Shown here: positions 15,053 through 16,429 of the stretch, one piece after another
Layout of the letters: the number at the start of each line of letters is the position of its first letter
How positions within the stretch are numbered: the stretch's first letter is position 1
From: Acetobacteraceae bacterium
Lineage (GTDB): Bacteria > Pseudomonadota > Alphaproteobacteria > Zavarziniales > Zavarziniaceae
DNA: 16,429 bases
Assembly: GCA_947379865.1 (NCBI GenBank)
Contig: CANCOY010000081.1
Location: 1 to 16,429, forward strand
Direction: 5' to 3'
Notes under the pieces: model-generated
The model's input: the letters and a program-made list of their open reading frames with translations, nothing else
Database searches by the model: none
Told to the model about the DNA's origin: nothing
Position numbers and translations under genes: made by a program

Positions 15053-15994
15053 ATGAGCGACACATCTCCCCCCTCACCGCCCCCTTCCTCACCGCCCCCT
15101 TCCTCACCGGCACCCTCTGGCCGCGCCACCCTGATCGGGGCGGGCGCCATCGTGCTGTGGTCGAGTCTGGCCGCCTTCACGGCGGCGGCGGGGCCGGTGC
15201 CGCCCTTTCAGCTGACGGCGCTCAGCTTTGGCATTGCCTTCCTCGCCACCCTGGGTGTGTGGGCGGTGCAGGGGCGCCTGCAGGTGCAGCGCTTTGCCCT
15301 GCCGGGGCCGGCCTGGCTGCTGGGGGTGGGGGGGCTGTTTGGCTATCACGCGCTTTATTTCGCGGCGCTGAAGCTGGCGCCGCCTGCTGAGGCCAGCCTG
15401 ATCTGCTATCTCTGGCCCTTGCTGATCGTGCTGGGCTCAACCCTCGTCACCCGCACCCGCCTGCACGGGTGGCATGTGGCGGGCGCCCTCATGGGCCTTG
15501 GCGGCACCGCCTTGCTGATCGGGCCGTCGGGTTTTTCGGGCGCCCATGCGGCGGGCTATGGCGCGGCCCTGCTGGCGGCCTTTACCTGGGCCGGCTATTC
15601 CATTCTCAGCCGCCGCCTGGCCCATGTGCCGTCCGACGCCGTGGGGGCCTTTGTGGGCGCCACGGCCCTGCTGGCGGGCCTTGCCCATCTGGCACTGGCC
15701 CAACTGGGGCTGGAGGCCTGGACCAGCCCCGGCCCGGCCGGCTGGGCCGCCATCATGGCTTTGGGCCTCGGGCCTGTGGGCCTTGCCTTCTTTGTGTGGG
15801 ACCACGGCGTGAAGCACGGCGACGTGGCCCTGCTGGGCGCGCTGTCCTATGGCGCCCCCCTGCTCTCCACCCTGATCCTTGTAACCCTCGGCACCGCCCC
15901 CGCCACACCAACCCTGGCCGCCGCCTGCCTGCTCATCGTCGGCGGCGCCGCGCTGGCCTCCCGCGACATGCTGAGGGCAGGGCTGCGGCGCTAG
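15053..15994 (+). CDS. DMT/EamA-family exporter, YddG-like
   Basis: Inner-membrane transporter of the drug/metabolite superfamily with about ten hydrophobic helices (313 aa). The closest branch I recognise is YddG, the aromatic amino acid exporter: ATLIGAGAIVLWSS (25-38), the YLWP signature (119-122), WAGYSILSRRL (179-189), and WDHGVKHGD (249-257) where YddG has WNVGILHGN. Substrate specificity is inferred and could be other amino acids or metabolites. The start ATG at 15053 follows GGGG. The first 22 residues are a Ser/Pro repeat (SPPPS units), likely a disordered cytoplasmic tail. The gene ends in TAG, 6 bases before a 12-G run. It appears monocistronic, between the phaB hairpin and the CRISPR array. 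Confidence 0.88.
   Translation: MSDTSPPSPPPSSPPPSSPAPSGRATLIGAGAIVLWSSLAAFTAAAGPVPPFQLTALSFGIAFLATLGVWAVQGRLQVQRFALPGPAWLLGVGGLFGYHALYFAALKLAPPAEASLICYLWPLLIVLGSTLVTRTRLHGWHVAGALMGLGGTALLIGPSGFSGAHAAGYGAALLAAFTWAGYSILSRRLAHVPSDAVGAFVGATALLAGLAHLALAQLGLEAWTSPGPAGWAAIMALGLGPVGLAFFVWDHGVKHGDVALLGALSYGAPLLSTLILVTLGTAPATPTLAAACLLIVGGAALASRDMLRAGLRR
15073..15109 (+). repeat. 15-bp tandem repeat in the exporter N-terminus
   Basis: CTCACCGCCCCCTTC occurs twice without mismatch (15073-15087 and 15088-15102), followed by a 7-base partial copy. In frame it encodes Ser-Pro-Pro-Pro-Ser units. Recent duplication is suggested by identity at synonymous positions. Confidence 0.85.
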
Positions 15995-15999
15995 GGAGC

Positions 16000-16011
16000 G
16001 GGGGGGGGGGG
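16000..16011 (+). repeat. Homopolymer of 12 G
   Basis: Twelve consecutive G begin 5 bases after the exporter stop codon. Runs this long are prone to slippage and to sequencing error. It lies in the 134-bp gap (15995-16128) between the exporter and the CRISPR array, which holds no gene. Confidence 0.9.
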
Positions 16012-16076
16012 CGAGAAGGAAACCGAAGCCACAACCCGGAGAAATAAAGCCTGGCCAGCAAATCCGGGGCACCCGG

Positions 16077-16130
16077 GCCGCGATGTCTCCCATGCGCCGA
16101 CGCTTGTCGGTGTATGGGAGACATCGCGGC
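16077..16130. repeat. Perfect 17-bp inverted repeat abutting the CRISPR array
   Basis: Arms GCCGCGATGTCTCCCAT (16077-16093) and ATGGGAGACATCGCGGC (16114-16130) are exact reverse complements. The 20-base centre continues the fold: three pairs (G-U, C-G, G-U), then CCGAC (16097-16101) with GTCGG (16106-16110) around a GCTT loop, for 25 bp in total. The right arm overlaps the first two bases of the first CRISPR repeat. No T-run follows on either side, so it is not a standard intrinsic terminator; it could be a palindromic mobile relic, a regulator site or a structural RNA. Confidence 0.85.
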
Positions 16131-16429
16131 TTGAGCTGCTCTCCAAAACAGCCCGTGCTACAGTATCGCCTTGCGATAGGCGCCAATCCAGGTGACTGTA
16201 GCTGCTCTCCAAAACAGCCCGTGCTACAGTTTCAGCACCCCGCCTTTGTGAGGACGCCGGCACTGTAGCTGCTCTCCAAAACAGCCCGTGCTACAGTCCA
16301 AGGAGCGAATAGCTAACTACGCGCCGCACTGTAGCTGCTCTCCAAAACAGCCCGTGCTACAGTTGGACGAGAAATTTCTGGCGCGCCTGCAGCACTGTAG
16401 CTGCTCTCCAAAACAGCCCGTGCTACAGT
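16129..16429 (+). CRISPR. CRISPR array, probably type II-C, partial
   Basis: Five 36-bp repeats at 16129-16164, 16195-16230, 16262-16297, 16328-16363 and 16394-16429, with four unique spacers of 30, 31, 30 and 30 bp. Copies 2-5 are identical; copy 1 differs at positions 1, 4 and 5 (GCTTGAGC instead of ACTGTAGC), as terminal repeats often do. The window ends exactly at a repeat end, so the array continues. The repeat begins ACTGTAGC and ends GCTACAGT (complementary ends). Its layout parallels the N. meningitidis type II-C repeat, which starts GTTGTAGC and ends TGCTACAAT. On that basis crRNA is read on the plus strand, and TGCTACAGT at each 3' end resembles an extended -10 promoter. No cas gene or anti-repeat (tracrRNA) is seen in the window; typical layout would put them beyond the right edge. 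Confidence 0.95.

Noticed and set aside
16077..16130. The long hairpin as a standard Rho-independent terminator or as tracrRNA
   Set aside because: No T-run follows on either strand, and neither arm contains an anti-repeat complementary to the CRISPR repeat.
15991..16263. A 90-codon minus-strand frame across the CRISPR repeats
   Set aside because: The translated repeats (ARAVLESS-like) simply reflect the CRISPR repeat sequence; there is no ribosome site or family.
1..16429. Insertion sequences, prophage, tRNA or rRNA genes
   Set aside because: I saw no transposase or integrase motifs, no terminal inverted repeats flanking genes, and no tRNA cloverleaf or rRNA sequence.

Overview
The window is GC-rich chromosomal DNA of a free-living alphaproteobacterium, probably order Rhodospirillales (Azospirillum/Niveispirillum-like). 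This is inferred from the gene families, not from a search. Supporting signs are an archaeal-type valyl-tRNA synthetase of the kind known from Rickettsia and other alphaproteobacteria, a divergent phaR / phaA-phaB polyhydroxyalkanoate locus, a glnK-amtB ammonium module with a sigma-54-like promoter, and strong GC bias at third codon positions. Most of the window is ordinary core or metabolic sequence. The accessory-looking parts are a small cluster of unknown genes (2409-3816) and the start of a CRISPR array at the right edge (16129-16429).

Left part. The 3' end of valS (1-2346, +) meets a leftward group of three genes: a secreted 15-residue-repeat protein (3487-3816), then two uncharacterised proteins (2756-3472 and 2409-2759) with a 4-base start/stop overlap. 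Next, also leftward, are a FATP-type fatty acyl-CoA synthetase (3987-5798) and the glnK-amtB operon (5970-7666). The operon ends in a textbook intrinsic terminator at 5893-5920.

Middle part. Rightward, a RsmB/NOP-family RNA m5C methyltransferase (7894-9447) overlaps rlmJ (9444-10340), forming a two-gene rRNA methylation unit, followed by a cytoplasmic-type gamma-glutamyltransferase (10406-11992). The repressor phaR (12043-12684, -) is divergent from phaA (12937-14112) and phaB (14252-14977), which turn two acetyl-CoA into (R)-3-hydroxybutyryl-CoA. No PHA synthase gene is present in the window.

Right part. A YddG-like DMT/EamA exporter (15053-15994) is followed by a 12-G homopolymer, a perfect 17-bp inverted repeat that folds into a roughly 25-bp hairpin, and a CRISPR array. 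Five 36-bp repeats and four 30-31-bp spacers are visible and the array runs off the window. The repeat architecture (ends ACTGTAGC / GCTACAGT, with TGCTACAGT at the 3' end) closely resembles type II-C arrays such as that of Neisseria meningitidis, where each repeat carries its own extended -10 promoter. The cas genes and tracrRNA are not in the window, so the type call is an inference. I found no wholly new system. The best leads are the array with its abutting hairpin, the repeat-protein/unknown-gene cluster, and altered signature residues in both adjacent rRNA methyltransferases.
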